DNA from: Symbiodinium natans
Lineage: Eukaryota; Sar; Dinophyceae; Suessiales; Symbiodiniaceae
NCBI GenBank assembly: GCA_905221605.1
Contig: CAJNDS010001424.1
Location: 1-64,000, forward strand
Direction: 5' to 3'
DNA: 64,000 bases
Shown in pieces: positions 1-10,800 of the stretch; within the stretch, counting starts at the first letter, position 1, and every line of letters begins with the position of its first letter. The notes under the pieces were generated by a model. It was not told where the DNA came from, ran no database searches, and saw only the letters and a program-made list of their open reading frames with translations. Both the position numbers and the translations under genes were made by a program.

Positions 1-155
1 AACCCTAAACCCTAAACCCTAACTCTAAACTCTAAACCCTAAACCCTAAACCCTAAACCCTAAACCCTAAACCCTAAACCCTAAACCCTAAACTGAACAC
101 CCTAAACCCTAACACCCTAACGCCCTAACGGCCTAACACCCTAAACCCTAAACCT
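1..155. repeat. Telomeric array, C-strand (CCCTAAA)n
   Basis: Near-perfect CCCTAAA heptamers with a few variants (CCCTAACG, CACCCTAA) towards the inner side. The strand is the one expected at a left chromosome end. Interstitial copies fill the window, however, so this need not be a true terminus. Confidence 0.85.
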
Positions 156-1152
156 TTTTTGCTGCACTCCACCGTGCCGCATCGATTCCAAGGCTGAGGG
201 AAGCCCGAGCCGTACAAAGGAGGCAAAGGACAAGCAGGAGGGGTTTAGGGTTTAGGGTTGAGGGTTTGTGGTTTAGGGTTTAGGGTTTAGGGCTACTTGT
301 GACTTGGAGTCTCATGTAGGTTGTCAGAGCCTTAAATACGCGTCACAACCGGTTAGAAATATGGTTACCGTTTACCCTTCATATAGACGCATCCTAGACT
401 CTTACCCTAAACCTTACACCCCCACTGCTAAGTAGCGCTGAACCTTCAAGCAGGCTTGTATGGTACCGGTCTCCACAAGACCTAGTTGTGATCATCATAA
501 AGCTTTTGGTTTCCCACTAACCAGCTACAATTCTACCTTATTGAGCAGAAAGGGTTTGAGGGAGTGGTCTTGGTTTAGGGGTTTGGGGTTTAGGCTGTGA
601 GGCTTAGGGTTGAGGTGTGGGGTTCGGAGTTCGGGTTGAGTGCGCAGGGTTTAAGGTGTGACTCTTGACTGCTCCGACGTCAAACCCATGTCTTGGGCTT
701 CTGTGACTTAACCCGTCTTGAGAAAGATGTCTGCAGCTTCGCCAAAGCTCAACCTTCTCAACCCTGAAGCCGAATGCCTAAACGATGGCAGTATGAGAGA
801 CTCGAAGCCCAAAAGCTGCACCAAGCAGTTCTAAACCCGAAGCCCTAAGCCCTAAGCCCTAAACCCTAAACCCTAAACCCTAAACTCTCTTGGAGGAGTC
901 ATCTGCTTCCAGCAGTGCTGCGGCAAGACCTCGAGCAGAGGCTCCTCACAAGCATTGAGGGACGGATGATGGCATGAGATTCCCATCTACTAAAGGGTTT
1001 AGGGTTTAGGGTTTAGGGTTTAGGAATAGAATTCCCTTATGGTCCCTTGGTAGTTATACGATAATAACCCCCCAAAACCCTCTTCTAATTATTCAGGCCC
1101 CTATATAGGACGCGGTGGTACTCCTTCTGCCCTCCGTTTGGCCTTAGGTTTC
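156..1152. other. Telomere-like repeats with short non-repeat islands; no firm gene
   Basis: The stretch alternates telomeric tracts (about 240-290, 560-660, 840-885, 993-1023) with islands. The island 171-240 is open in one forward frame (26 codons, charged, Lys/Glu-rich). The island 886-960 is open in a Ser/Ala-rich frame. An ATG at 727 opens 35 codons ending at TAA. Positions 1029-1060 match an inverted-repeat family also seen at 19404 and 54807. None is strong enough to call a gene. Confidence 0.4.
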
Positions 1153-1298
1153 TGTATTTTATATCTGTGCATTCCCTCCACTTTTGCCTCCATGTATGTT
1201 GCACTTACTTGTGTCGCTCAAGCCCTCTGAGTAAAAAGGTTAGGCGCGCCCCTGCTCATGGCTTAACGGATAACGACTGGTGGATTTCCCAAACTATA
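1153..1298 (+). repeat. 5' LTR
   Basis: This 146-bp repeat begins TGTATTTTATATC and ends CCAAACTATA. It matches 14666-14811 except for C/T in the middle and G/A near the end. The termini are TG...TA rather than the usual TG...CA. It contains TATTTTATAT near its start, a possible AT-rich core promoter. Confidence 0.93.
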
Positions 1299-1299
1299 G

Positions 1300-1313
1300 G
1301 TTATCAGCCGTAG
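1300..1313 (+). promoter_or_regulatory. Putative primer-binding site
   Basis: GGTTATCAGCCG starts 2 nt after the 5' LTR. It resembles the GGTATCAG-type primer sites of copia elements, which pair with initiator-Met tRNA. The match is imperfect and the host tRNA sequence is not available here. Confidence 0.45.
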
Positions 1314-1361
1314 GCTCCCCGGAGCTTGCGGCACCACTGACCTGGAGTTTCGACTCAGTGC

Positions 1362-2480
1362 ATGGGTGACAGCCCCGAGCTGGTCCCCACCGAGGTAGCA
1401 ACTGATCTCGGTACAGACGGATTTACAGACGCAGAATCCGCGGAGATGGACCTCTCAGGCACTTTGGCTATGCCACCGTCTACGGATGGCCGTGGCCTAG
1501 TGCTGGAAGAGAATGCAGCAGCAGCTAATGTGTTTGCGCCAAACGCACCTTCTCCTTTCGTAGGACTAGGAGCTCCGCAGATCCACATGTACCGACAACA
1601 GTTTCAGCAGAACATCACGATAGGTGAAACACCTGAACAAACAAGACTTCTCCTCACTGAGTTAGAGAACGAAGCAGAGTCCAGGCACCAGAGGTTCCGC
1701 CTAGCTGCTGAAGAAGCCCATGATCAACAAATCGCAGATGTTGAAGAAAGGGCTAACAGGCAGCACGAGGAAGTCGTTGCTAGACTTGAGTCTGAAATTG
1801 CTAGCCAAAGGTATAGCTTTGTCGCGAGGACCCAAGGTCTCTTTTCAGAACTCCAGCAACAAAACCAGATAATCAATTTTCAGTCAGAACATTTTTCCGA
1901 TGTTGGTTCGCAAATCACACGTCTCAGGACAACTCTGGTTGAAGAGGCTGAACAAAACAAGAGGGAAAGCATTAACGAGATTGGGGAATGGTTTGGGAGA
2001 GAGCATGATGAGGCAATGAAAAGGTACCGCAGTATAGCCCTGGAAACTGAAGAGCAAATGAGGATTCAAAACATGACCCTCCAAGATGAATTATCATCAA
2101 TGGAGCGTGCGCTCCAGCTCGAACAGGACAGGAATTTAGGTATCAATCCCTCGCAGCAAGCTCAGTTTCCCAGCGCCACTGCCCCAGTTGCTCCAGCGCC
2201 AAGCGCCGGGCTTAGTGCTCCGTGTGCCCCTCAGTTTTCAGATCCGAGTGTGATTCCGATGAACATCAGGGCATTGTTTCCAAACTTCAGTTTTGGCGGT
2301 GTGGCAACTACTGCCACTCCAACAGGACCACAGGGTCCGGTTTCTGCCCCAGGGACCCCAACAGCATCAGCTAACGTCCCAAATCTAGGATTCTCTAGTG
2401 GTGGTTTGAACGCCGGAGCCCCTGGTCTTGCGGCCCCAACGGCACGCCGGGAGGTCCGGCAGCCACAGGAGCCGATTTAA
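1362..2480 (+). CDS. Copia Gag, N-terminal part
   Basis: ATG at 1362 opens 372 codons, beginning 63 bp after the LTR. Residues 1-60 are acidic. Residues about 85-250 are a long, charged, Gln/Glu-rich coiled coil. The end is Pro/Ala/Gly-rich and probably disordered. The stop at 2478 is bypassed if translation slips -1 near 2440-2462, because the next frame continues without a break into the Gag core. It is likely the assembly part of the virus-like particle coat protein. The function is inferred from position. Confidence 0.8.
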   Translation: MGDSPELVPTEVATDLGTDGFTDAESAEMDLSGTLAMPPSTDGRGLVLEENAAAANVFAPNAPSPFVGLGAPQIHMYRQQFQQNITIGETPEQTRLLLTELENEAESRHQRFRLAAEEAHDQQIADVEERANRQHEEVVARLESEIASQRYSFVARTQGLFSELQQQNQIINFQSEHFSDVGSQITRLRTTLVEEAEQNKRESINEIGEWFGREHDEAMKRYRSIALETEEQMRIQNMTLQDELSSMERALQLEQDRNLGINPSQQAQFPSATAPVAPAPSAGLSAPCAPQFSDPSVIPMNIRALFPNFSFGGVATTATPTGPQGPVSAPGTPTASANVPNLGFSSGGLNAGAPGLAAPTARREVRQPQEPI

Positions 2481-4792
2481 TCGCACAGACGCAGCAAGCG
2501 CTGCTTGAAGCCGCCAAGCTTCTTAAAGGAGACAAAAGCGGTGAAGATGACAAACCAAAGGTTAAAGAAGCTGAAACCATCCGCCTGCCGGATTTCCCTA
2601 ACCCCGAAACCTACCGTGCATGGAAAACCGCAACACGGGAAGCAGTTAGGGCAGCTTCAGATAGACCAGATGAAGCCTTCTCTTGGATTCTAGAGGTGTA
2701 TTCTAAGAATGCTGATCATGACAAGCTTCGTGAGCCCGGTAAGTTTCTCACGCTGGATACCAAAATCCTAGCCGCTCTCACTAAGGTCGCCAAAGGTGAG
2801 TTATCTCGACAGGTACTCACTTTCAAGGAAACCGAGGCGGTTCAAGGACGTGCCGTACGAGGACGCCAGGTCTTGCTCATGTTTGATCAGTACTTCAAAA
2901 CAAATGAAGAGGTAGGATCGCTCTATTCGGTAGAAGACCTTTTGAAGGTTACACTGCATAGTGACGATCTAACCACATTTCTGCACAATTGGGAATCAGT
3001 CATTGCTGGCATGAGTCATGTCCCAGAAGAAATGGTTCTGCGTGATATCCTTCTTCGGCAAATCCGAAAGTCCTCAAGAATGAAGTATGATTTGGAAATC
3101 TACGACAGGGCGAAAGAGGGTTCTGCCTCACACTCCTATGCGTTCTTGTTGAAGTCAATCCGGGATTTGTTGACCCGTGAAAGGATGCGCAAGAACAGGG
3201 ATAGAATCGCCAAGTCTCATGGGGACAAGTTTGGTGCTCCTGTTGTTGAAGGCGGAAGGCCGACACGCCCTCCGTCGAGGAGCGGCCGCGGAAGGGATCG
3301 CTCTGCCGGTAGCCAGTCCAATTCAAAGTCAAGGTCTCGCTCTAGGACCCCATCCAGATCTAGATCACCTAGCCGATCGCAAAGCCCAAAGCCAGTTTGC
3401 TACGACTTTCAAAAGGGTAAGTGCACCAGGGGTGACAAGTGCAAGTTTTCGCACAAACCCCGTTCGCAATCCCCTGTTCGCACTGCCCCGAAGAAGAAAC
3501 AGGTCTGCACGTTTTGGAAGAAGGGAAAGTGCACTAGGGGAGATAAGTGTCGTTTCTTGCATAGGGAACCGAGCCCTGCTCCCCCAGGTGGTGAAAACGC
3601 AGCCCCGGCCCCTAAGGGCCCAGACAAACCAAGGTCCCCGTCACCCGCGCCAACGCGCAGGAAACCAAGCCGTGGACGCTCTAAGGAAAAGGATAGGAAG
3701 GCCGCATGCTGCATCTCGCTTGCGGCTGCAGCCTCAGCTGGTCCTGATGAGAGTGAACCACAAGATGGGGACGAAGACTACTGGGAAGTAGACTTCAAAA
3801 GGGGTGAAGCTGTTAGGCACCATCTGAAGTACAGAAGTACTATGTACAAGCCCGAAGTGTCATGTCCTGTTGCTCTTGAAAGGTTGAAGGGTAAGGCCAA
3901 AGTGATCAAGACGCTTCCCATTTCTCCATACACTGCTAAGGAGAACTGGGACTGGAAAGGGGGAAGAGGGGGAACCGGCGATAAGATGCCGTGGACCGGC
4001 AAGACTGTTTTCAAGATCAAAGAACAAGACAAGAAGGTCAGGTTTTGCGACAAACCCAAAGTCAGGGAAATCCCTTTTGAGGGAAAGGGGTACAAACATT
4101 CCTACAAAGTTCGCAGGTACAATACTTGCTATGCTGATGCAGAAAACTGCCCTAAGCCTGACGCTAACGACCTTCAGGTTGCAATTAGGAACGCAAGGGA
4201 ACTCAAGATGCTTCTTGCCCGGCATGAGGGGGGAGAGAAGACCGATTGCCACTTAGAGTGTGATGAGCCTGATTCTCTCATGTGTGGGATGTGCAAGCAC
4301 GTCGTTGAGAGCTCAGAGATCGCTTGTCCAGGGATCGCCACACCCTTAGAATTCCTTGCTGACACAGGAAGCGAGGAGGACCTTATCAGCGATGCTGATC
4401 GTGCTATGTACTTCGGCGAAGAGCCAGTAGGCAATGCAACACGACAAGTGAATCTCATCACTGCTAATGGTAACGTCAAAGGTGACAAGTCGGTTAGGAT
4501 CGACTTCCCGGAGTTTGGCAAAGAGCTAGAGTTCTATGTTCTCAACAGCACCCCTCCTGTTTGCTCCGTAGGCAGAAGGTGCATGGAGGACGGTTATGAG
4601 TTCCACTGGTACCCCAAAAGGCCGCCTTACTTTGTTGCGCCCAATGGTCAAAGACTAAGGTGTAGAATGAGAGGTATGGTCCCAGTGCTAGGGGGAGGAG
4701 CAATGGCCGCTCCAAGCACTAAGGAGGAAGCCTCAGGTTCTCTCGGACGACCAATTTTGTCCGAGGGTTTTCAGAAAACTGCCGCCCAATAG
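2462..4792 (+). CDS. Copia Gag core, tandem CCCH zinc fingers and aspartic protease
   Basis: This frame is open from before 2462 and lies -1 relative to the upstream Gag ORF. Order: Gag core with a PDFPNPETYRAW-type segment (about 2588-3180), an RS-rich linker (about 3280-3390), two CCCH fingers (C-x7-C-x5-C-x3-H) starting at Cys codons 3398 and 3506, an RS/basic linker, then a retropepsin-like site LADTGSEEDLIS with catalytic DTG at 4361. CCCH fingers replace the CCHC knuckles common in Gag. The frame overlaps the next ORF, again in the -1 frame, at about 4740-4790. Confidence 0.85.
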   Translation, partial: ATGADLIAQTQQALLEAAKLLKGDKSGEDDKPKVKEAETIRLPDFPNPETYRAWKTATREAVRAASDRPDEAFSWILEVYSKNADHDKLREPGKFLTLDTKILAALTKVAKGELSRQVLTFKETEAVQGRAVRGRQVLLMFDQYFKTNEEVGSLYSVEDLLKVTLHSDDLTTFLHNWESVIAGMSHVPEEMVLRDILLRQIRKSSRMKYDLEIYDRAKEGSASHSYAFLLKSIRDLLTRERMRKNRDRIAKSHGDKFGAPVVEGGRPTRPPSRSGRGRDRSAGSQSNSKSRSRSRTPSRSRSPSRSQSPKPVCYDFQKGKCTRGDKCKFSHKPRSQSPVRTAPKKKQVCTFWKKGKCTRGDKCRFLHREPSPAPPGGENAAPAPKGPDKPRSPSPAPTRRKPSRGRSKEKDRKAACCISLAAAASAGPDESEPQDGDEDYWEVDFKRGEAVRHHLKYRSTMYKPEVSCPVALERLKGKAKVIKTLPISPYTAKENWDWKGGRGGTGDKMPWTGKTVFKIKEQDKKVRFCDKPKVREIPFEGKGYKHSYKVRRYNTCYADAENCPKPDANDLQVAIRNARELKMLLARHEGGEKTDCHLECDEPDSLMCGMCKHVVESSEIACPGIATPLEFLADTGSEEDLISDADRAMYFGEEPVGNATRQVNLITANGNVKGDKSVRIDFPEFGKELEFYVLNSTPPVCSVGRRCMEDGYEFHWYPKRPPYFVAPNGQRLRCRMRGMVPVLGGGAMAAPSTKEEASGSLGRPILSEGFQKTAAQ

Positions 4793-4836
4793 GGCCGGCC
4801 GAGGCTTTCGCAGGAGCAGCAGAGGAACGAGATCCA

Positions 4837-7800
4837 GTGGTCGAGCACCCCGATCCTGAGATCTCCGCAGCCATCAATGAGGTGCCGCCGATAGATATCC
4901 CCAAAGAGAAGCTCAAAAGACCAGGTTGGGTTTCGCACCCAAATGCTAAGTACTTGATTGTCGGACACAAACCAAAGACGTTTCGTACTGCTACACCAAG
5001 GTTTCCAAGATGCGAAGTCAGATCTACTTGGTTGTTCAGGGAAGGTTCTTGGGTCAAGGTTGAGGATAAAGTGAACGTCAGGGAGCTTGACAACAAAGTT
5101 GCCCGACTGGAGGGTAATCCAATCCTGAGCCTCACTATCTTCGAAGACCCCGATGTTGAACCTGACAGTGACAACGAAGGAAACGCCCGCAGTCTTGCAG
5201 AGGCCGATCTGAAAGCTGAAGCCAAATCTGTTGAGCACTTGTTCTCGCACAGGCCCAAGAATCCGTTCTGCGAGGTATGTCAGCGCGCAAAGATGTTGGC
5301 TCCCCAAGCCCGCAAAAAGGGGGGCTCAAGTACCATTGTGTCAAAGGCCTTTGGGGATCACATCACTGTTGACCATATCATCACTCGTGACCTTCGTGAC
5401 CATGGGTTCCAGGACGAAAGGGTCGCACTTATTGTTAAGGACGTGTTCACCAAATTTCGTTACGTCTACCCCTCTCCGACTAAGTCAAGCGATCAGTGTT
5501 TTGAAGACCTTCTTCACTTCCTAGGTCAAGAAGATGCAGTTGGCGTTTTCTACTCAGACAACGCACCTGAACTTCATGCCGCTATCAAAAGCCTAGGTGT
5601 CCGACATGTTACATCCCGCGAATATGTGGACACCAACAAGTCGGTAATCGAAAGAGAAATTCGGACGATTTTGGAGGGTACCCGCTCCAACCTTGTTCAG
5701 GCGGGTCTCCCCGACAAGCTTTGGCCGTTGGCCGCCCAACACCACGCGATGGCACTTAATGCAACTAAGAGGCTTGACAACGGGATTGTTCCCTGGGAGG
5801 CCAGGTATGGGGAACCGTTTTCAGGGATCATGATTCCTTTTGGTGCACGTGTGTTGTACTGGAACAACCCCAAACAGAACATTCCTGCGAGCTCTAAGTT
5901 TGCGCCGACTGGTGTTGAGGGAATATTTCTTGGTTACCACGTTCAGCCTGGCTTCGTTTGGAAGGAGGAATACCTCGTCACCCCCGTCAAGGGTTGTGAC
6001 TTTGCGTTCGAGATAGGAAACTTTCCTATTCTGAGGTCGAAGCGAATGGAGTTGTTGCCTGGGGATTTCACATTCCCAATGAGATCCGAACAGCTTGCAC
6101 TGCAGGAGAGCCTCCGTAAGCCGACCCTCTCAGATCAGGACTGCTCGTGGGGAGGCACAGATGGTGCCGGACAACGCGCCCCGCCTGGGGATTCGCCGGA
6201 CGAGCCTTTGCCTCCGCCCGGTGTGCCTGATTTGGACGGCTCCGATTTGAAGGATCGTTTGTCCGAGTACTTGGACCAAGTGGCTAAGGAAAACGAGGAC
6301 TATGTTCCCGAAGATGTCGGAGCTGTGGAGGACTGGCTGGGGAGGGATGCTCCTGGATCTTCTAAGGAAGCAACATCCGTGCCTAAGGCCTCATCTACTC
6401 TACCAAGACATGACCCCAAAACCATGCCTGACGGGAAGAAAGTTCCCAAAGGGTATAACTGGGACGGGGTGAGGTTGGTTAGAGATAAGAAAGGTTCCAA
6501 AAGGCCACCTGATACTCCTTCGGAATTTTGGCACATGTATTCCAAGGCACAACGGGAGGCTGACATTGAAAGATTCGAACGCAAGAAGGCTCGTGAAGCC
6601 GAGGAAGATGCTCGCAAGGCCCTTAGAGACTCCCCGGCCATGCCTGTCATCGCCGAGCCTGACCCCGAGCCCCATAGGGATCGCATGGCGTCCTTGTATT
6701 GGGCCAAACTTGGTCAGGTTGCGAGTGAGATGTTTGCTGCTGTTGCCAGGGTTGTCGGGCCTAAAGAAATCGAAAGTACTCCCGCTGCGAAAGAAGCCAT
6801 GGACCGAGAATGGAAGAAACTTGCCGATAAGTCTTGCTGGCTCGAAAAGAAGGTTCGAGAATACCGGGATGTTGCCGCGGAAGCCAAACACAAGAATGTC
6901 AAGGCCCATTTCGGGAAAATCTTTGAGATTTGTTCGGTCAAGGGGGATGAACTCCCGGACGGGCACCCCCAGAAGAAATGGAAGGGTCGTAGTGTTTTCC
7001 AGGGCAACAACGTCCAGGACGAAAATCACGATCACGCCATTTTCGCCGAACTAGGATCAAGCCCCGCTAGTATGGAGGCCGGGAAAATCATCGATGTGTT
7101 TGGTAGCCAACCCGGGTACGTGAAACAGCAGGCTGATGGCATCGCTGCATACACACAAGCCCTTTTTAAAGGCATCGAAACGTGGGTCCGTCTCCCTCGA
7201 AACAGATGGCCTAAAGAATGGTCTGGGTATGAAGATCCTGTTTGCCCACTCAGGCTCGCTTTGTACGGCCACCCTGACTCAGGTGGTATCTGGGAAAGGT
7301 ACTGTACCGAACAGTTAGAGAGTGTTGGTTTTACTGCAGTTCTACCCGACATTTGGCATTCTGTTTTCTACCATGCTGAACTAGATTTGTTGCTTGTTGT
7401 GTACGTTGATGACTTCAAGATGGCCGGCCCCCAAGACAAAATCAACAAAGGTTGGGAGTTGATCGCTAAGGTGATTGACATGGAACCAGCCGAGGTCTTG
7501 GGACGGTATTTCGGGTGTCATCACGTTGAGCAAAATCAGGTCCAGCTTTCACGGGAGGACCACCCATTTGCTTACGTCTTCGACAAGAAGCACGCTAGCC
7601 CAGCTGCCGACTACCAAGTCCGGCCGAACCGCAAAGAGGACTTCTGGGAGGTCGACGCTGAGTTAGCTGCAGTCGTTAGGCATCACATCTATCCTCGTAG
7701 GAAACTTTATGTGCCTACACAGGACGACGTGTCGAAATTTCCCCACATAAGCTGTCAACGAATCACGGTGTTTGATGATGGTAGGGACCCTATCCATGAT

Positions 7801-10800
7801 GACTTGAATCAGGGGGGCCCCGCGGACCAATCAGGTTGGTGGACTGGGAGAACATATTTCCCTATCACAGAGGTCAGTGACGAGGACTTTTCTCATGCTC
7901 TCGCAGCTAAGCACAATAAACCCAAGCGGTCCAAAGCCGAAGCTAAGCGAGAAGCACGACAGAGTAAGTTCAAGAGCACTGAATCTATCAGTCAGGGAAA
8001 GACCCCTTCCATGACTGTGCCCGTGAACGTTGTGTACTACGACATGCGGGATTTCTTGGTGTCCTGTGTTGATAGGTACTGTGAGTTGGCCAAGGTCGAC
8101 AAGAAATCCCTGAAGCACGTAGCGACTCCTTTTCATGAGAACCGGGTAGCAAAAGTTCTGGAGAACAATGAACCTAGTGGTAAGCTGCAACCTATTGCTA
8201 GCCGCGTACTCATGAAGGTTTTGTTCGCTGCGAGAATGGCCAGGTGGGACTTGTTACGCGCCACTCAGGCACTGGCATCCAGAGTCACCAAGTGGTCTCG
8301 CGACTGTGACGTTGCTTTGCACAGGTTGATCAGTTACATAAACTCTTCCCTTGAAGTTCGGATGAGGGGATTCATAGGGGATCGCATTCAGGATTGTAAG
8401 TTGTGGATGTTCTGCGATGCTGACCACGCTGGTAGCCACGACAGTAAATCCACTTCAGGCTGTGCCCTTTACTTGGTAGGCCCCAATACTTACTTTCCCC
8501 TAAATGCTTTTTCCAAGAAACAGACCAGCATCACCACTTCAAGTACGGAGAGTGAGGTTGTGGCTGCCAACCAAGGTATTCGTGCCCAGGGTCTGCCCAG
8601 CCTCAGTCTTTGGATTTTCCTGTGGCGTGAGGTTGCGAGTAGGACCGCCAGCTACCAAGCTAGGCCGAAAACCAAATCTAATCAAAGGGAAAACGACATC
8701 ATTGCACGAATTGATCCTGAACTTGATGAGATCCGTTATGGTGAGTGTAGGGCGGATGGACGAAGCGTTTCCGATTTAAACGGCCTCAAGGTCCACCTTA
8801 GCCCCAAGTTTGCTGTTCAACTCCTTGAGGACAACCAAGCTACCATCACCATTCTCCTCAAAGGTGACAGCGAAAAACTACGTCACACCGATCGGACTCA
8901 ACGCATTTCGTTTGCTTGGATCAAACAACAGTTCGAGCGCAACTTCTTCGAAATGATTAATGTTGACACCAAAGAGCAAGTAGCTGATATCTTTACCAAA
9001 CCTTTCGCTGACCGAGGTAAATGGGAACATGCTCTTAGGCTCATCGCGCACGTCGATGCTCCTCTTCAGGGGGGACGGCAGTCTAAGGCACACGAGTCCG
9101 ATGCTCATCTCATCAACAAGCCTGTCGTTCATGCTCACCCTGTGGTGAAGCCGTCGGGCGACCCTTGCGCAGTCGCAGCTGAGCTTACCAAGGACCGTGA
9201 CTTCAGTACTAAGGCTTTGTTGCGTGTAGCCCAGATCATGTACCCCAACAAAACCAAGCGAAAGATGATTAAGCTTGACAGTCGCAGCTACTACCATATC
9301 TTTGGGCAGTGGTCTTACGGAGGAATGCAAGGGGTGACTAAGGCAACACGTCGGTGGCCTCAGATTGCCCGCTTCCTAAATGGAGTTGTACAAGCCCATG
9401 CTCCTAAGGACTTCACATGGAACTCGGTGTTGCTCAATAGCTGTACTGGTGCCTCTGTGCACAAAGACCATGGGAATGCTAAGGATAGCATGAGTTTTGC
9501 CCTCAGTGTCGGGGATTTCAAAGATGGTGAACTGTGGTTTGCGGACCCCCTTGTTTCATCTGAAGATGCTATTGTTAGGGTCGGCCCCAATGGTAAGCGC
9601 CTTAAGGGTCGTGCTGTGTCCACCCTGAACAAAGCCATCATCTTTGATCCGCGAAATTTACACTGTGTGTTACCTTTCACTGGAACACGTTTCTCCATTG
9701 TTGCGTACACCTCCCGATCACAAGACGCACTGCAAGATCAAGAGCTCAATTCTTTGAAGTCGCTTGGATTCAGGCTGCCCCCACGTGCGGCCAGCGCTGC
9801 TTCTGCCCGAGAATACTCGAGGCCGTTGGGGTTCAAACGAATCATAGTCGAGTTTTGTTGCTCCCCCAACAGCAAACTAGGGCAGGATCGTAGCGCCCGT
9901 CAAGGATGTTATGTGTTGCGAGTCACCAGTGAGGATGACGTCTTGAAAGACTCTACATTGACTTCAGTTGTTCAGAAAATTAGTACCCTCTGCGACGAGG
10001 GGGGAGCATCTAAGCCAATTTTAGTTTATGCGTCGCTTCCGTGTACTGGTGGCTGTCCGTGGAATCGCATGACGCCTGACAGCCCAAAGTGGGAACAGCA
10101 TCAGGAACTGTTTTGCAAACTCCTCAAGCAGTTCCGAAAATTCATTAGAAAGCTCAAAGAGTACAAACCACAGGTTGCCTTCGAACTCCCTAAGGATTGT
10201 GACTATTGGAAGTGGGACCATGTTCAGCATATGGTTAATGACCTTGGACTTGAGTTCTACCGTTGCGATGGTTGCATGTTGGGGATTACGAATCACCAAG
10301 GATTACCACTAAGGAAAGCTTGGACCATTGCGTCGTCCATTCCATTGCAGCGGCTGGCAGCGCACAAGTGTGATCGCAGTCATGTTCATGGCGAGTCTAG
10401 AGGCCAGGACCTTAAGGACAGTGAGAACTATTCACATGCCATGACTGATTGCATCCACATTGATTGGAAAAGCTTTTGCGATAGGCGTTCTAATTATGCG
10501 GCATGTGCACAACAACATTTTTCGTGTAACCACAAACACGCCTGCACTCACAAAACTGAACAAACTAACGCATTAGCTGCCTGCTGCATTCTCGCGGCAG
10601 ATTTCTGCGCGCCGGACATGGAAGCCACCAACGCTGGAATCGTTGCACCGACGGAGGTCCTGCGCCAGTGGTGGGATCGGCGGTTATGGGAGACTTCATT
10701 GTCTTCCGAATACCGCACCATGGCGCCTTTCCAGGAGGATGAAGCCAGCGTGAACAACTTCTACAAGTATTTGCCGCGGCCACTGGCATGCGAATATGCC

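Noticed and set aside
1-155. Calling position 1 a true chromosome end
   Set aside because: Polarity fits, but equally clean CCCTAAA tracts occur in the interior and the window edge hides the neighbour.
3177-3791. 204-codon overlapping plus frame within Gag/protease
   Set aside because: It is an alternative frame of the RS-rich and CCCH region, with skewed Arg/Ala content from the repeats.
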